A DNA stretch of 64,000 nt. Origin: Armigeres subalbatus (taxonomy: Eukaryota; Arthropoda; Insecta; Diptera; Culicidae). The stretch covers positions 333,991,953 to 334,055,952 of the forward strand of contig NC_085140.1 in NCBI RefSeq assembly GCF_024139115.2, given 5' to 3'. A model generated the notes under the pieces. That model searched no databases. It was not told the origin of the DNA and worked only from the letters and a program-made list of their open reading frames with translations. Shown here piece after piece: positions 22,252-33,935 of the stretch. A program made the translations under genes and the position numbers. Positions within the stretch are counted from its first letter, which is position 1. The number at the start of each line of letters is the position of its first letter.

Positions 22252-22755
22252 TTAAAGCAAGCTGTTGGTGCACAATCTTGGCTACTTCGTTATGACGACC
22301 GAGATAGGCTGAATCAGCTAAGGCTGAACACCCGGACACGATATGTTCGATCGTCTCTCCTACTGAATTGCACTTCCTGCAGCGGTCCTCCACGTTTTCG
22401 TGCAATATATAGTGCCGATAGTTCTTCGTCGCAATTACCCGTCCCTGGATGGCTACCATGAATCCTTTTGTTTCTGAGAAGATTTCACCCCGCACCAGCC
22501 ACGTATTCGACGCCGCTTTGTCGATATATTCCAGCTCCAGTTGATGGGGGTGCGTCCCATGCAATTTCTTCTGCTTCCACGATGCGATCATCTCGTCGAC
22601 CGATTTAATGTCGCAATTCAGCTGATAGTCCTCCAGCGCCAGATGCAGGGCACTGAATCCGTGGTCAGCTTCACACACAGCGCGATAGATTTCGTGGCGG
22701 TTCTGGCTTTCCACGAAGTATCTTCGCAACTGCTGGATCTGGGAAACACATAGTG

Positions 22756-23082
22756 CACGCTTAAAATCAATAACACAGAGATGTGTTTGCTTCACACAAA
22801 ACGGACCTAATGCAGAACATCACCTAGATGAGCGACAGTTACACAGGCACAAAAATGCCTCGTACGGTCGTGATAACGGTCCTTTTTAACATGTAAACGT
22901 TTGTACAGATTCCTTGTTTCATGAGGAACCTAATACTGTTGAAAATATTGAAATCCAAGCTTCAATAAAACCACACGAACTATTTTTGTGGCTGTGTAAC
23001 TGTCGCTCATCTAGGTGTTGTTCTGCATTATGTCCGTTTTGTGTGAAGCAAACATATCTCTGTGTTATTGATTTTAAGCGTG
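22756..23082. mobile_element. 327-bp MITE with long arms and a 2-bp TG duplication
   Basis: Both ends start CACGCTTAAAATCAATAACA (reverse-complemented on the right), with arms of about 100 bp that include ACAGAGAT.TGTTTGCTTCAC and ACCTAGATGAGCGACAGTTA. Comparison with copy 2 (CACATAGTGTTTGTA near 27015-27030) shows that only TG is duplicated (22754-22755 and 23083-23084). A 2-bp non-TA duplication with CAC termini is unusual. No coding sequence is present. Confidence 0.88.
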
Positions 23083-25899
23083 TGTTTGTATATCGGTGAC
23101 GCCTCTTCCTCCCACTGTACGTGGCAGGGTAACTCTCTCAATGGACGATTTTGGATGGCGCATGCGATGCTTAGTGAACGCCACTCGTACTGCTCGTTCT
23201 AACGCCTCCAAGTCAGTCTTGGTCCACTTCACCACTCCGAAACTGTATGTCAACAAGGGCACAGCAAACGTGTTTATCGCCTTCACCTTGTTGCCGGCCG
23301 ACAAAAGGCTCTTCAAAATACCGTTGACACGATGCAAGCTCTTTCTTGATCGTCGTATGGCGAATTCCTTTCAGTTGCAGGAAACCTAGGAACTTGTACG
23401 TTTCGCCTTCAACCATGTTTAGAATCTCCTCCTGTTCGTTGACGCGGAAACTGTCGGCATCCACCAGGTGACCCCGGTGTAGATGTATGGATCGACATTT
23501 ATCGATACCAAACTCCATCCGGATGTTACAAGATGTTACGTTACAAGCCGCAGAAATTGGTGCAGCTTCTCCACGGATTCCGCAAACAGCTTCAAGTCGT
23601 CCATAAAGAAGGTGTGGGTAATGTTTGTACTCCTTTCCCCACTCTTCAAATGATATCCATAGTTGTGTTGGTTGAGTGCTCTGCTAAGAGGGTTCATGGC
23701 AAGGCAAAACCATAGAGGACTAAAGGTATCGCCTTGGAATATGCCCCTCCTGATGCTGAGAGTCCTGGACCGTAACACCTTTTCTCCGTCGGTAATGTGT
23801 AGGGATGTGCTCCACATCCCCATAGCGTGCTGCATTAGCCTGATGACGTTACCGTCTATCTTATACAACTGCAGTACCTTAAGAAGGTACGAGCGAGGTA
23901 CTGAGTCGTATGCCTTTTTATAGTCGATATACGCCATGCTCAGGTTTCTTTGCTTGTGGGTGGCCTGCCCAACAACGACTGCATCAATGATGACCTGATC
24001 CTTGCAGCCTCGTGTGCTACGTCGACAACCTTTTTGTTCCTTGGTCATCAGGTTGTTGACGTTGCAATGGTTCTGCACCCTCCTTAGTATTACCTATGAC
24101 AGCACTATGTACAGACTCGAAAGGCACGTTATTGGTCTGTACTTGGCTGGATTCACAGTGCTACGAACCTTCGGCAGAAGATAAGTGACACCCCTAGAGA
24201 TGAATTCCGGTAGCTGCCCGGGGTTATCTAGTACCGTGTTGAAGCATTCCGCCATCCGCCCGCCCGTGGGCCGTTGTGAATTTTTCATACAAGAAATTAT
24301 GCACAAAATCGGGCCCTGGTGCAGCCCAATTCCTGGTATACCGGGTGGCCTCACATCTTGGGATGTTACGTTGATAGCGGTCATGTCTCCAATTCCACCA
24401 CAATATCGCTTTTCTTCTGCCATCCACACTCCATCGCCGCGGCGCTCGTTGTGTATGACGGGGTTCTCCATAGATTGGACCAAAACTGCGTGACTTCTCC
24501 AATCTCCGGAAGGCCCTCGCCAAAGTCGGCTTTGTCGTTTCGGATGTGGTTGTAGAACTCCCTTTCGTTGATGTTGAACATTCGATTTTGCTCCTTCCTC
24601 TTCGAACATTCTCCATAACGTCGCAGTCGTTTAGCAAGAGCACTCAACCGCTGTACATGGGTGTCAAGGATCTCAGTTATGTTCGCCTCGGTGAGATCAC
24701 GGAGTTCTGTGGGTTTCACAATTTCAGCAACATTCCGAACTAGCCTGATTGATCGATTCCCCTGCTTGTACTGTGTTAATCGACCAATCTTTGACCGCAG
24801 TGTGGCGATGCGGGTCTCCAGACGTCGCATCCACGCGGGTTTTCGTGCTTTGGGGCGTGCGCGTCCATCACTCTCACCTTGTGGGCGCGTTCGCAATCCC
24901 AACGTTCTTACAACAGCCACTGCAGCCGAATACACGATAAATTGCAGCTCCTCAAGGTTCTCCACGGTTTCCAAGTACTGTGGCAAAATATCCTGGTTAA
25001 GGATGCTTACTGTACTCGTCAACCGATAGGAGTACTGCAACTTGGGTATCCGGTGTCGGGACATGGGGTCTGTCCCACGGAACTGTGTAACTGTGTATCT
25101 GTCGTTGCAATTCCACTGTTGGTCCTGGATCGGAGGGTGCAATCGCATCGCGACGGTTACCTGCGATTGATGCATCCAACCCAACAGAACTCCTACTCGA
25201 CGTATCGCTCGATCTTGCCTCCTCCTCCTCTCCTAGTTCCCTCTGCACTTCCCGCTTGATGTACTCTACGTCTTCTGGAGTCAGCATATTATGTGACATA
25301 ATAGCTCTCTGGCGTGTGTACAACTTGTTCTGGTCAAGCTGGGGTGCAAACTGAGGGAACCTCTCATTGAACATCTCCAGCATCGCCGGTCTGCCGGACA
25401 TATCCGTCTCCATCCTGGTGCAAACGTAGTAGCAACGGATCACGTACTGACAAATCTCCCTTGTCCACATGATCCGTTGCCGTCGGCGGCCCGCTAACGT
25501 GAGTGATTGACGTCGATCAACCACAGCAACATCAGCAGGTGCAGCATTGCCTTGGAGATTTCCTCTGCTGCCGTTTCTGTTCAGCCTTGTCGGCACGGGC
25601 TGAGCCCAATGACTAGAGGGTCGCTGTTGCACCTCTCCTTCTTCTAGCCGCTGACTGCTCGCTCTGTCCCACGGCCCAGGACCAGCTCCAGTATAGACTC
25701 CCTCCTCGGGAAATCGCATAGGTGCTATTCTTCTTGAGCGTAACTCCATATCTGGGTATGCTTCCATTCCCGGAAGATACGGGTTCTGTAAAGCTATTTA
25801 ATTCTTTACGGTGCTTAAAAGCTAGGTTCAAGCGCCAGTGCTCGCCCGAGGGTGGTTTTTCATTGGTGCTTAGGAATTGGGCCTTCAGCTCCCACCTAC

Positions 25900-25924
25900 T
25901 TATTATTATTATTATTATTATTAT
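25900..25924. repeat. (TTA)n tract between the two R4/Dong-like elements
   Basis: Eight TTA units ((TAA)n on the element's strand) lie exactly between the 5' end of copy 1 and the 3' end of copy 2. This is the expected target of Dong-type insertion. Confidence 0.9.
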
Positions 25925-25925
25925 A

Positions 25926-27365
25926 GAGTTTTGGCACTTCCTCAGCAAGCGTGCTGGGAATTTTCACCTACCCCGGGCAATCTGAATGCCAAAGGGGATT
26001 AGGCTCTGTGGATCTCATTCGCCGGTTGACTTAAAATCCTATAATAAACGTTTGCACCGGATGTATTAGTTATTGTGGTTCAGGAATCTTCTAACAATGC
26101 TGCAAATTCCAAGAACCACTGTCTCTTGGATGCTGTGGACTGTGTAGGTTATGAGATTGTTCCAGCTCTCCTAAAGATGTCAGAAGAGATTTCGGGACGA
26201 TTCCGGTAGCTGAGATAACAACCGGAATTATACGCACGTCCTCCAGGTGCCACATCTGCTTCAACTCCTCCGCCAAGTCGTGGTACTTCGTTATCTTGTT
26301 GGAGAATGTTGTTTGGACATTATGGTCTAGCGGTACAGCAATGTCGATGAGGGTTACCCGCTTCATCCTTTTGTCGTAGACCACAATATCGGGCCGATTG
26401 GCACGAATGAGGACATCCGTTATGATCTCGCGATCCCAGTACAGCTTCACGAAACTATTTTCCAGAACCGGGACAGGCACATATTTGTAGTAGGCGACAA
26501 ACTGGTTAACCAAGTTGTGCTTTAAAGCAAGCTGTTGGTGCACAATCTTGGCTACTTCGTTATGACGACCGAGATAGGCTGAATCAGCTAAGGCTGAACA
26601 CCCGGACACGATATGTTCGATCGTCTCTCCTACTGAATTGCACTTCCTGCAGCGGTCCTCCACGTTTTCGTGCAATATATAGTGCCGATAGTTCTTCGTC
26701 GCAATTACCCGGTCCTGGATGGCTACCATGAATCCTTCTGTTTCCGAGAAGAGTTCACCCCGCACCAGCCACGTATTCGACGCCGCTTTGTCGATATATT
26801 CCAGCTCCAGTTGATGGGGTGCGTCCCATGTAACTCCTTCTGCTTCCACGATGCGATCATCTCGTCGACAGATTTGATGTCGCAATTCAGCTGATAGTCC
26901 TCCTGCGCCAGATGCAGGGCACTGAATCCGTGGTCAGCTTCACACACAGCGCGATAGATTTCGTGGCGGTTCTGGCTTTCCACGAAGTATCTTCGCAACT
27001 GCTGGATCTGAGAAACACATAGTGTTTGTATATCGGTGACGCCTCTTCCTCCTACTGTACGTGGCAGGGTGACTCTCTCAATGGACGATTTTGGATGACG
27101 CATGCGATGCTTAGTGAACGCCACTCGTACTGCTCGTTCTAACGCCTCCAAGTCAGTCTTGGTCCACTTCACCACCCGAAACTGTATGTCAACACGGGGA
27201 CAGCGAACGTGTTTATCGCCTTCACCTTGTTGCCGGCCGACAAGAGGCTCTTCAAAATGCCGTTGACGCGATGCAAGAACTTTTCCTGCAGCTCTTTCTT
27301 GATCGTCGTATGGCGAATTCCTTTCAGTTGCAGGAAACCTAGGAACTTGTACGTTTCGCCTTCAA
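25926..27365 (-). mobile_element. R4/Dong-like non-LTR retrotransposon, copy 2 (5' truncated)
   Basis: It has the same orientation as copy 1 and about 95% similarity by eye. It keeps the full 3' region, ending GCACGCTTGCTGAGGAAGTG against (TAA)n, but its 5' side stops within the thumb region at 27365, next to a second, longer (TTA)n tract (27366-27428). 5' truncation is normal for target-primed reverse transcription. Because it lacks the two MITEs it gives their empty sites, and because it keeps the endonuclease it shows what copy 1 lost. Confidence 0.85.
26091..26885 (-). pseudogene. R4/Dong-like C-terminal zinc finger and restriction-like endonuclease
   Basis: An uninterrupted 264-codon frame contains a CxxCx8HxxxxC motif (CRKCNSVGETIEHIVSGC, about residues 83-100), then RPDIVVYDKRMKRVTLIDIA, in which PD and a D 14 residues later are the catalytic residues of the restriction-like endonuclease of R2/R4-type elements. 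The frame has shifted against the upstream thumb region (27175-26723), so it is a remnant of a truncated polyprotein. In a complete element this domain nicks the target to prime reverse transcription. Confidence 0.85.
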
Positions 27366-27374
27366 TTATTATCC

Positions 27375-27411
<37 letters not shown>

Positions 27412-27428
27412 TTATTATATTATTATAT
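27366..27428. repeat. (TTA)n microsatellite
   Basis: About 16 TTA units with a few interruptions (ATCC, CTT) border the truncated 5' side of retrotransposon copy 2. It is probably the remaining part of the original target tract. Confidence 0.9.
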
Positions 27429-27479
27429 CGATCGACTCAGTTCGGAAAATGGAGGTGACGTCTGTATGTGTGTAAGTAT

Positions 27480-27700
27480 TTATGCATGTGTTTTCTGAAA
27501 AGCTGATTTGTTGCTCGCCGATTTGTTCACAACAAGTTGCTTTCGACGGGGAATTCTATCCCATTGGTTCTGATCGGACTATGGGATCAGAAGCTATGAT
27601 CCAAAGAGGGGGAGATCCCCCAACGCTGGACATCTCCCAATACCGGACACTGCTCAAAACGACGCTAGCACTTGTCCTACCATCATCTTAAATAGTATAA
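27480..27700 (-). repeat. Dispersed repeat related in reverse to 27780-28187
   Basis: CGACGGGGAATTCTATCCCATTGG here is the reverse of the CAATGGGACAGGACTCCCCGTCG block at about 27946-27968, so the two neighbouring segments contain related sequence in opposite orientation. The remaining frame (69 codons) matches nothing. Confidence 0.4.
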
Positions 27701-27779
27701 AAAGAAGCTGTTTAAAAGTCCTTCAACTGTATGGATTATCAGATTCTTAAGTTGTTAATTTTGTACAAAATTCGATATT

Positions 27780-28187
27780 GAAAAAACCCTGATTGATTCA
27801 CCTAGCGATGTTAGTGCCTTTCTCGTACATAAGATATACTAATAAAATTGAGTTAAAATTTCTTAGCGTGTTTTTTATATATAAATCGTATTTTGACCAT
27901 AACTTTTGATCCCATTGACCGATCTGGCCAATTTTCAAAAGGAAACAATGGGACAGGACTCCCCGTCGAAACAAATCGGATCAAGATAAGTGTCTAAAAG
28001 TAGGGTGAGTTTTATTTTGCGCACATACATACACACACGGATACACATACCCACAGACAAACATCATCTCAATTCGTCGAGCTGAGTCGATATAACACTA
28101 TGGGTCTCCGGACCTTCTATCACAAAATCGTCTTGGAAGTGAAAATATAGCCTTTTTATTACACCTTGGAGTACGAGAAAGGCAAAA
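27780..28187. mobile_element. Dispersed repeat with TGCCTTTCTCGTAC inverted ends, probable MITE
   Basis: TGCCTTTCTCGTACATAAG at 27815 is mirrored by GTACGAGAAAGGCA ending at 28184. The interior contains a CA-rich microsatellite (28022-28065) and a CAATGGGACAGGACTCCCCG block. A shortened relative is at 21745-21785. I recall such TGCCTTTCTCGTA repeats as common in mosquito sequence, but cannot name the family. The left border is approximate. Confidence 0.5.
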
Positions 28188-28436
28188 ATGCTCAAAATTT
28201 TGGTGTTTCACCTTACTTTATAAGGTTGAATCAACAATAGTAAAATCTATCGAAGACATTATACTTATGCGGAGATGGTCGATATTAACCATACTTTGAA
28301 AAGCGATCATGTAATTGTGGTGGAAAATCAACTTCGGTATCCAGTAGCTGTAAGATTTTTCATATGACCAAAAAGCAATTCTTTACTCCTGTTCTGTAAA
28401 AACATATAATGCATGTTTACTTCTAAACAAATAACA

Positions 28437-29935
28437 TCAACAATTTAACGCCACAATACACGGTTCGAGGCCGCATCTCTCCATCCTCGAATGTGCCCCA
28501 CGCTCGCCATGTCGTTTTGCACCTGGTCTGCCCAACTCGCTCGCTGTGCTCCACGCCGTCTCGTACCTACCGGATCGGAAGCGAACACCATCTTTACAGG
28601 ATTGCTGTCGGGCATTTTTGCAACATGCCCCGCCCATCGTACCCTTCCGACCTTAGCTATCTTCTCGATACTGGGTTGGCCGTAGTGCTGGGCGAGCTCG
28701 TAGTTCATTATTCGCTGCCACACACCGTCTTAAGAATTCTTGCACACCGCCAAAGATGGTCCTAAGCACCCGTCTTTCGAACACTCCGAGTGCTTGCAAG
28801 TCCTCTTCGAGCATTGTCCACGTTTCATATCCGTAGAGAACTAGCGGTCTTAACAGCGTCTTGTACATGACACATTTGGTGCGGTGGCGAATCTTTTTTG
28901 ACCACAGTTTCTTCTGGAACCCGGTGCAGGCCAGACTCCCACAGTCTATCCCGTCTATCGTAACACTGCTTCCCTTTCGCGCTCGGTTCCGTCCACAAGC
29001 ATGTACTTTGTATTCGGTGCATTCACTAATCCAAGTTTTGTTGCTTTACGTTTCAGGCGGGTGTACAGTTCTGGCATCTTTGCAAATGTTCGGCAGACAA
29101 TGCCCATGTCATCCGCGAAACAAATAAATTGACTGGATCTGTTGAAAATCGTACCCCGGCTGTTACATCCGGCTCTCCGCATGACGCCATCACCTTGCCT
29201 TAGTCCCCGGCGCGATTCGAATGAACTGGAGTGTTCGCCCGAAATCTTCACACAGTTTTGCACACCTTCCATAGTTGCTTTGATCAGTCTGGTAAGCTTC
29301 CCAGGGAAGCTGTTCTCGTCCATGATGTTCCATAGCTCTACGCAGTCTGTCGTATGCCGCCTTGAAATCAATGAACAGATGGTGTGTTGGGTCCTGGTAT
29401 CCACGGCATTTTTGAAGGATTTGGCTTTCAGTAAAGATCTGGGCCGTTGTCGTTCGTCCGTTTACGAAGCCGGCGTAATAACTTCCCACGAACTCATATC
29501 ACTTTGTAAGCGGCATAAAGGATGATGATCGCTCGAAAGTTCTCACACTCCAGCTTGTCGTCTTTCTTGTAGATGGGGCATATAACCCTTTCCTTCCACT
29601 ACTCCGGTAGCTGTTCAGTTTCCCAAATTCTGGCTATCAGTTTGTGCAGACAAGTGGTCAGCTTTTCCGGGCTCAGCTTGATGAGCTCAGCTCCGAAACC
29701 ATCCTTACCAGCTGCTTTATTGATCTTTAGCTATTGGATGGCATCCTTAAGTTCCCTGGGGCTGGTTGGCTTCCATCGTCCACTGAACTGACGTAGTCAT
29801 CTCCTTCGCTGCCTTGACGTTCACTGCCTGTACTCTCAGCGCCATTTAAATGTTCCTCGCAGTGCTGCCTTCACCTTTCGTTCACCACACGTTGGTCCGT
29901 CAAGATGCTCCCATCCTTATCCCTGCACATTTACG
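28437..29935 (-). pseudogene. RTE-type retrotransposon, 5'-truncated second copy
   Basis: Read on the minus strand, it starts within the segment ATGTGCAGGGATAAGGATGG, equivalent to 19926 of the first copy, and ends with the TGTATTGTGGCGTTAAATTG segment near 28437. Reverse transcriptase motifs are spread over several frames: YAGFVNGRTTT, LFIDFKAAYD, SRRGLRQGDGVMRRAG (a deletion joins the QGD motif directly to the later EGVMRRAG), FADDMGIV, and RVRWAGHVAKMPDSNPVKM. At least five frame breaks are present, so it is more decayed than the first copy. Confidence 0.87.
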
Positions 29936-29939
29936 CGTG

Positions 29940-32849
29940 TGCTGGGTTAGTGCATAACAAAAAAACGGTCGCTTTGATAGGGCTTGGTTGCGGCCACATG
30001 TAGCTTGTAGGGTTTAAAAGAGCCCATTGCCAAACCCCACCACGTCCTAGGCAGGCCCCCTAACTCGTAGATGACATGGGAGGGATCGTAAAACCCTTGG
30101 ATATAGTCTCTGCTGCTCAATAAAAGACATTATGTCGTATGGCCATTTGGTCGAAATGATGTTTTCGGCCAACAATTAACGGACTATGATTGGAAGTAAG
30201 TTTTATACTGAAGTAATTATTGGATAAATACTAACTGAAAGAAAGGATATCCATGAAAGAATAAGAAAACATTTACTACACTTTACTTTTGACAAATATG
30301 TCGCGCATCATTCAATAATCGACAGCCCAATTTCTATTAATTTATAGGCGTTTTCTTCTTCTATTTACGAGGAAAAATTGTTATGATGAAACTGTAATAC
30401 TTTTAAAATCACAACACAATCTTTTCGATGAAATTGTATCAGAATATTGATCAATTTTTGGCGAGACAAAGTTTGCCGGGTCAGCTAGTAAAATATAAAT
30501 ATAGAACGGTTCCCGCAAGCATATTTTTGGTTTGCTTAAAAACAGATTCAAAGCTGTCGGTGTTGATATTTTTGATCTCTTATCAAAACCAGCCAATCTC
30601 TTCTAATAAGTACAAACACCATCCAACACAAAACGAGAAAAGTGTATCATGTTTCAGCCGCTGAATGGATCCGAGATTTCGGGCGGGTTGGATGGATGGG
30701 AGGATATCAGATTCAGTAGAGCAAAGTGAAAGTGAGTGGGTTCATCCGTTCTCTCCTGCCAGCCAGTCGTCCGTCAGTCAGTTAGTCAAAAGTCAAGGTC
30801 TGATGTTACGTGCAGCCGATTATCTCCAGTGGAAAATCTTCTCATTTAGTTAATGAGCCAATGGTTTCCGCTCTTCGCCTGACAGGTTGCTGGGCTCCGT
30901 GCAAGCTTATTCATTTTTGGATTGGAAGTTCTGTAGAAGTCTGTCAAAATTATGGGGAACAGGTCTGATGACGACAACAGGAGACGAAGAATGACGGTAG
31001 CATTGATGAATTTTCAGATAAGGGATTTATGTAAGTGAGCTATTTTGATGAAAAAGTTCAACGAATGCTTTACAATGTCGGTGAATCATAGATAAAAGCT
31101 TGTATAGATTAGCTTTCAGGGATTTGGCGTTTGTGGTGATTTTTCATTTTTCAATAGATCGAAATCTGTGTGATCAGCTCAAACGTGGAAACTGTATTGT
31201 GTTTGGCAGTGAAATATTTTTTTTTTCATGTTACTTATTCTACAGAACTTCTAATATATTATCAATTATAAGAGGATAGACAAAAGAATTATAGAAAAAT
31301 TAACCACGTTTTACTAATAAGAGCCGTTTGTTCACACAAAATATCCGTATAATGATAGATATACGTGAATATGTTTTGCGATGAGCCCTAATATTTAGAA
31401 TCATTTACTCGTATTTAACCTTAATCGCCACTTGAGATGTATCAAAATCCACATGTAATCCTATTCCGAGAAGACTCTGGCGACAGTGCCGAAACAACAA
31501 CGGATACGCCTGATAATCCAAACGAACTCGTCTTTGACGCTGCGTTGCTCGGTCCGCCACACCACACTTTAGTTCGAAGCCGATAAGGAGAGAGAATAAA
31601 ACGTGTTAAGAAGTGGAGTGTAAATTAATGAAGTCTGCCTACGAACGGTCGTAAGGCTTAGGGAACACTTTACTCCGACTAGCCAGCTGCTGGCAGACAG
31701 GGAGTGCCGACGCGCGTCTTTAAGGGCTTCAACATAGCTATCAACATGTATCTTATTTGCTTTTTCTGTTAGAATTGGCCTTGGCCGGCTGGCGCTCAAC
31801 AGACAACTGAGTAGCACTATGCCTACTCGGTGGGAAGAGATTTTTGTCGTTTGATGCAAAGGCGAAGCATTTGTTGCCGACGGAATTAATGAATAGAATT
31901 TCTCTTCTTTAGATAACGTTTCTCGGTAAATCTATATGCTTTTTCACACCTATGATTGCGATGGAGAGAGTTTGGTCGTGAGGTACCATACCAATCCATT
32001 TATTTACGACACTTTCTGATTGTGTTAATATGATTTTAGGATTAAGGATTATATTCTACATTTTGATCATATTTTTGTGTTTTTTTTATAATTTTTTTTT
32101 TCAAGTTTCACTAGAATATGGTCAGGATCATATCATATCAAAAATAAAAACTGCTATTTTTTTGAACAATTTGACCTAGTGCGTAATTTTTGAACGCGTC
32201 ATTTGAAAAAAAATGCTACTTAGTATATGTAAATTTCAACATATTTGTAGTTCTCTGCCAAAATTTCAGCTCAGTCATCGGGGTACAAAGTTACAGCTTG
32301 TCAAAGTTGACCATTTTGTATCATAAACGGCTTCGGCTGCTATTATTCTGAACACAGGTGTATATGTGAAGTAGAATGATAGTTTATTTATTTTAGATGC
32401 CTTTTAGTGGCAAAAAACACATTTTTCTTTTGTTCAGCAACAAATGTTTCATAGGAATTCGATATCACATCATAAAGTACACTTAATGTACTAAAGGATA
32501 AAATGTAACACTTACCGTTTTCCAATGATTTGCTTCGATTTATCGCACTTCAAAAATGAACTAAATGACTAAATTTTGAAACACAAACAAATTTTAACGT
32601 TTTTTTGTTTGCTTGCAGCAGGAAATCAATAACGCTTCAATATTGGATCTGATTGTGTATGCTGTACAACTACAAGTTTGACATTGCCCAGATTTGTCGT
32701 ATCTATCAAGTGTCAAAAATTATTCAGGGTGTCCTACAACCGGAGACATTCCCCTACTTATTCAGTTTATGTGTAAGAATACAAGAAGTATGAAAGCTTA
32801 GCATTTTATAAACTGCTGTATAGTTTTGTTGATTCCTGTCCTGTTTTTT
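29940..32849. other. Non-coding DNA, no gene seen
   Basis: Long stretch with no recognisable coding sequence. A small GGCCATTTGGTCG / TTTTCGGCCAACA remnant of the 17-bp minisatellite lies at 30133-30172. AT-rich segments with poly(T) runs (31210, 32083-32100) follow. Open frames of 60-96 codons are unsupported. Confidence 0.4.
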
Positions 32850-33935
32850 TTTTGTTGGGGCGTAGGACCACTGCGTCCATTGAGTTGAACTTTTGTGGTA
32901 TACCCCTATTTGCTATTAACTACGCATCTTGTAGGTTGATCACCATTTCTCAAGTAAACAACCTAAGACGCGTCTGTTCCCAGTCCGGCAAAATTGAATT
33001 AATAAAACTCACTACCTTTCCAGGATTTGCGTTCCAAATTTCACCTGGTTGCATAAAGCCACTATTTAGAAATTTGGATCTACATTTGTACAATGCATAA
33101 CAGGTTTCACGTTCCATGTTACAGAAACGACAGATATCATTCTGAACCAGGCCAATATTTTTCAAATGATATCTACTCGGGCAGTGTCCGGTTATTAGGC
33201 CAGTAAAGATACAAAGAGCCCTCTTATTGAGCTCCAAAAGCTTGTTGGTTATTGAAACATTTGGAATTATAAATCTCTTTGATTGAGCACACTTTTTGGC
33301 GACCACCCAGTTGGTCATCAACCTTAGTGCTTTCAAGGATTTCAATTCCGTTTTTACGGTACAGTATGATATACCACAGAAAGGTTCTGGGCCAATGAAC
33401 TGTATGTTTAAACCTTGTTTCGCAAGCTCGTCTGTTTTATCATTACCTTCAATGCCACAGTGTCCCCAGTATAGGTTTACGGAGTTCTCTTGGCACACCT
33501 TTCGCAATGAAAGAATGCATTCCCAGACAAGTATAATTCCTATTAAGACAGACATTAACACATTTCATTATAGCAAAAATCTCCGCTTGAAACACTGTTG
33601 GATAGTTTCCCATTGCAACTGAGATCGCTACCCCAGGGCCGAAGATTCCTGCTCCTGTTTTTGTTCCAATTTTTGAACCATCTGTAAAGAATTTTATGGA
33701 ACCTTCACGAACAGTGGGACCTCGACTTCCCAATCCATACGTGATGGCGCACATATATTATAAGAAATGTCATAGTTCTCCACAGGTTTCATCCAGTCTC
33801 CATTCATATTCATTACTGGCCCATATTGGAAATTTTGTGAAATACTCAAGTGGCCAACTAAGTCTCCTGGCTTGAATAATTTCAATCGTTTGAGTTTTTG
33901 CATATTCTTTTCCGCTTCTAACTGTCCTGTTACTA
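32850..33935 (-). pseudogene. LOA/I-type retrotransposon fragment with RNase H domain
   Basis: On the minus strand the order is a post-RT segment (KLKRLKLFKPGDLVGHLSIS, from 33899), an RNase H domain with FTDGSKIGTKTGAGIF and the glutamate in FQAEIFAI, then, after a frameshift near 33500-33560, GHCGIEGNDKTDELAKQG with its aspartates. A C-terminal zinc-knuckle-like CRFCNMERETCYALYKC follows and the protein ends at about 32950. RNase H after the reverse transcriptase is found in the I, LOA and R1 groups; this C-terminal layout fits LOA or I best. The reverse transcriptase and endonuclease are absent, so it is a 5'-truncated remnant. Confidence 0.78.

Larger units (their letters stand above)
21900..25767 (-). 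pseudogene. R4/Dong-like polyprotein, copy 1, many frameshifts
   Basis: Reading on the minus strand from 25767, the N-terminal part contains RRQRIMWTREI and a long acidic segment ending near 25000. A second frame (25184-24381) carries the linker with RPKARKPAWMRRLE. Reverse transcriptase begins near 24230, with GVTYLLPKV, KYRPITCLSSLY, then QKGCRRSTRGCKDQ, MAYIDYKKAYDSVP, RRGIFQGDTFSPL and the catalytic FFMDDLKLFA near 23590. The thumb follows at 23518-23074. After the 327-bp MITE comes the C-terminal domain (22755-22256) with the Cys-Cys-His-Cys motif CRKCNSVGETIEHIVSGC. The catalytic PD motif of the endonuclease falls at the deletion point. At least five frame changes are needed, so it is not translated as one protein. 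Confidence 0.82.
21831..25899 (-). mobile_element. R4/Dong-like non-LTR retrotransposon, copy 1 (5' end intact)
   Basis: Read on the minus strand the element begins GTAGGTGGGAGCTGAAGGCC next to a (TAA)n tract (25900-25924) and ends with GCACGCTTGCTGAGGAAATG next to a short TAATAATA remnant (21818-21827). The reverse transcriptase motifs and C-terminal zinc-finger/restriction-like endonuclease layout belong to the R2/R4 branch. Insertion in TAA repeats is a known property of Dong, an R4-clade element. The copy carries two MITEs (22031-22251 and 22756-23082) and has lost about 397 bp of its endonuclease region at 21896-21900 relative to copy 2. It therefore cannot be autonomous. Confidence 0.8.

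Noticed and set aside
31569..31859. A 96-codon minus-strand frame
   Set aside because: No domain, no signal peptide and no splice or promoter context; probably chance.
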